Shown here: positions 6,441 to 6,978 of the stretch, piece after piece
Layout of the letters: each line of letters begins with the position of its first letter
How positions within the stretch are numbered: the stretch's first letter is position 1
From: Ramlibacter sp.
Lineage (GTDB): Bacteria; Pseudomonadota; Gammaproteobacteria; Burkholderiales; Burkholderiaceae
DNA length: 6,978 bases
Reading direction: 5' to 3'
Assembly (NCBI GenBank): GCA_014376915.1
Contig: JACMQP010000378.1
Coordinates: 1 to 6,978 of the forward strand
Position numbers and translations under genes: made by a program
Notes under the pieces: generated by a model
The model's database searches: none
What the model was told of the DNA's origin: nothing
What the model saw: the letters and a program-made list of their open reading frames with translations, nothing else

Positions 6441-6978
6441 ATGACCCACCTCGACGAGGCGGCGGACCGCCAGCGGCGCTTCGGCGGGCTGGACCGGCTG
6501 TATGGGGTGGAAGGAGCCAGGGCGATCCGCGGCGCGCACGTCGCGGTGGCGGGCATCGGCGGGGTCGGATCGTGGGCGGCGGAGGCGTTGGCCCGCAGCG
6601 GCGTCGGCGAGCTCACGCTGATCGACCTGGACCACATCGCCGAGTCCAACATCAATCGCCAGGTCCACGCGCTCGCAAGCACCATCGGCCAGGCCAAGGT
6701 GGTGGCCATGGCCGAACGCATTGCCCAGATCAATCCGGCCTGCCGGGTCCATGGCATCGAGGAATTCGTGGAGCCGGCGAACTGGCCGCAGTTGCTGCCG
6801 GCCGGCGTTACGGCGGTGATCGACGCCTGCGACCAGGTCAAGGCCAAGACGGCGATGGCAGCCTGGGCCCGCGAGCACAAGGACGACGTGCTGTTCGTCA
6901 GCGTCGGCGCCGCCGGCGGCAAGCGGCTGGCGCACAAGGTGGATGTCGACGACCTCGCCGCCACCACGCACGATCCGC
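6441..6978 (+). CDS. tcdA: tRNA threonylcarbamoyladenosine dehydratase TcdA (ThiF/E1 fold), 3' part beyond the window
   Basis: Cytoplasmic ATP-dependent enzyme that dehydrates t6A at position 37 of ANN-decoding tRNAs to the cyclic form ct6A. The 179 codons seen are about two thirds of the usual 260-270 residues. The start RFGGLDRLYG at 13-22 is typical of TcdA. It is followed by the nucleotide-binding VAGIGGVGSWAAEALARSG at 36-54 (GxGxxG at 38-43), the acidic strand end LIDLD at 60-64, and NINRQ at 70-74 with the conserved Arg73. VIDACDQV at 126-133 carries Asp131 in place of the family Asp. These features separate it from ThiF and MoeB, which lack the RFGG-LYG opening. It begins 22 bases after cpoB with no clear Shine-Dalgarno or terminator between them, so it is probably a passenger at the 3' end of the tol-pal transcript. 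No direct functional link to Tol-Pal is known to me. Confidence 0.94.
   Translation, partial: MTHLDEAADRQRRFGGLDRLYGVEGARAIRGAHVAVAGIGGVGSWAAEALARSGVGELTLIDLDHIAESNINRQVHALASTIGQAKVVAMAERIAQINPACRVHGIEEFVEPANWPQLLPAGVTAVIDACDQVKAKTAMAAWAREHKDDVLFVSVGAAGGKRLAHKVDVDDLAATTHDP

Noticed and set aside
5819..6971. Long minus-strand frames opposite cpoB and tcdA (5819-6967 and 6123-6971)
   Set aside because: No family recognised; the plus-strand genes here have clear domains, so these are shadow frames.

Overview
The window is very GC-rich, with G or C at most third codon positions. It is tightly packed with cell-envelope genes of a Gram-negative bacterium. The style of TolB, MsbA and Pal, and the GC content, suggest a betaproteobacterium, probably Burkholderiales. 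That placement is an inference from remembered family sequences, not from a search.

Left part, minus strand (1-2900): an O-antigen ligase-type polytopic membrane protein (waaL-like) is followed by msbA, the lipid A-core flippase. They overlap in an ATGA, and msbA runs off the left edge. MsbA flips lipid A-core across the inner membrane and a WaaL-type ligase joins O-polysaccharide to it on the periplasmic face, so the pair covers two successive steps of LPS export and maturation.

A gap of about 90 bases (2901-2990) separates this unit from a rightward one and must hold control signals for one or both.

Right part, plus strand (2991-6978): a WaaE/KdtX-like family 2 LPS-core glycosyltransferase, then tolB, pal and cpoB (ybgF), then the 5' part of tcdA, which makes cyclic t6A in tRNA. 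Spacing is operon-like: 32-base overlap, 26-base gap, 1-base overlap, 22-base gap. TolB, Pal and CpoB are periplasmic and outer-membrane parts of the Tol-Pal envelope-constriction system. The inner-membrane genes tolQ, tolR and tolA, usually just upstream of tolB, are not here; the LPS glycosyltransferase holds that place.

Every gene belongs to a known family, and I see no mobile element, CRISPR array, RNA gene or clear terminator. The points worth a second look are the arrangement (LPS gene overlapping a tolQRA-less tolB), a Tat-like signal peptide on TolB, a strong Shine-Dalgarno on pal alone with possible local structure, and the start codon of the ligase.
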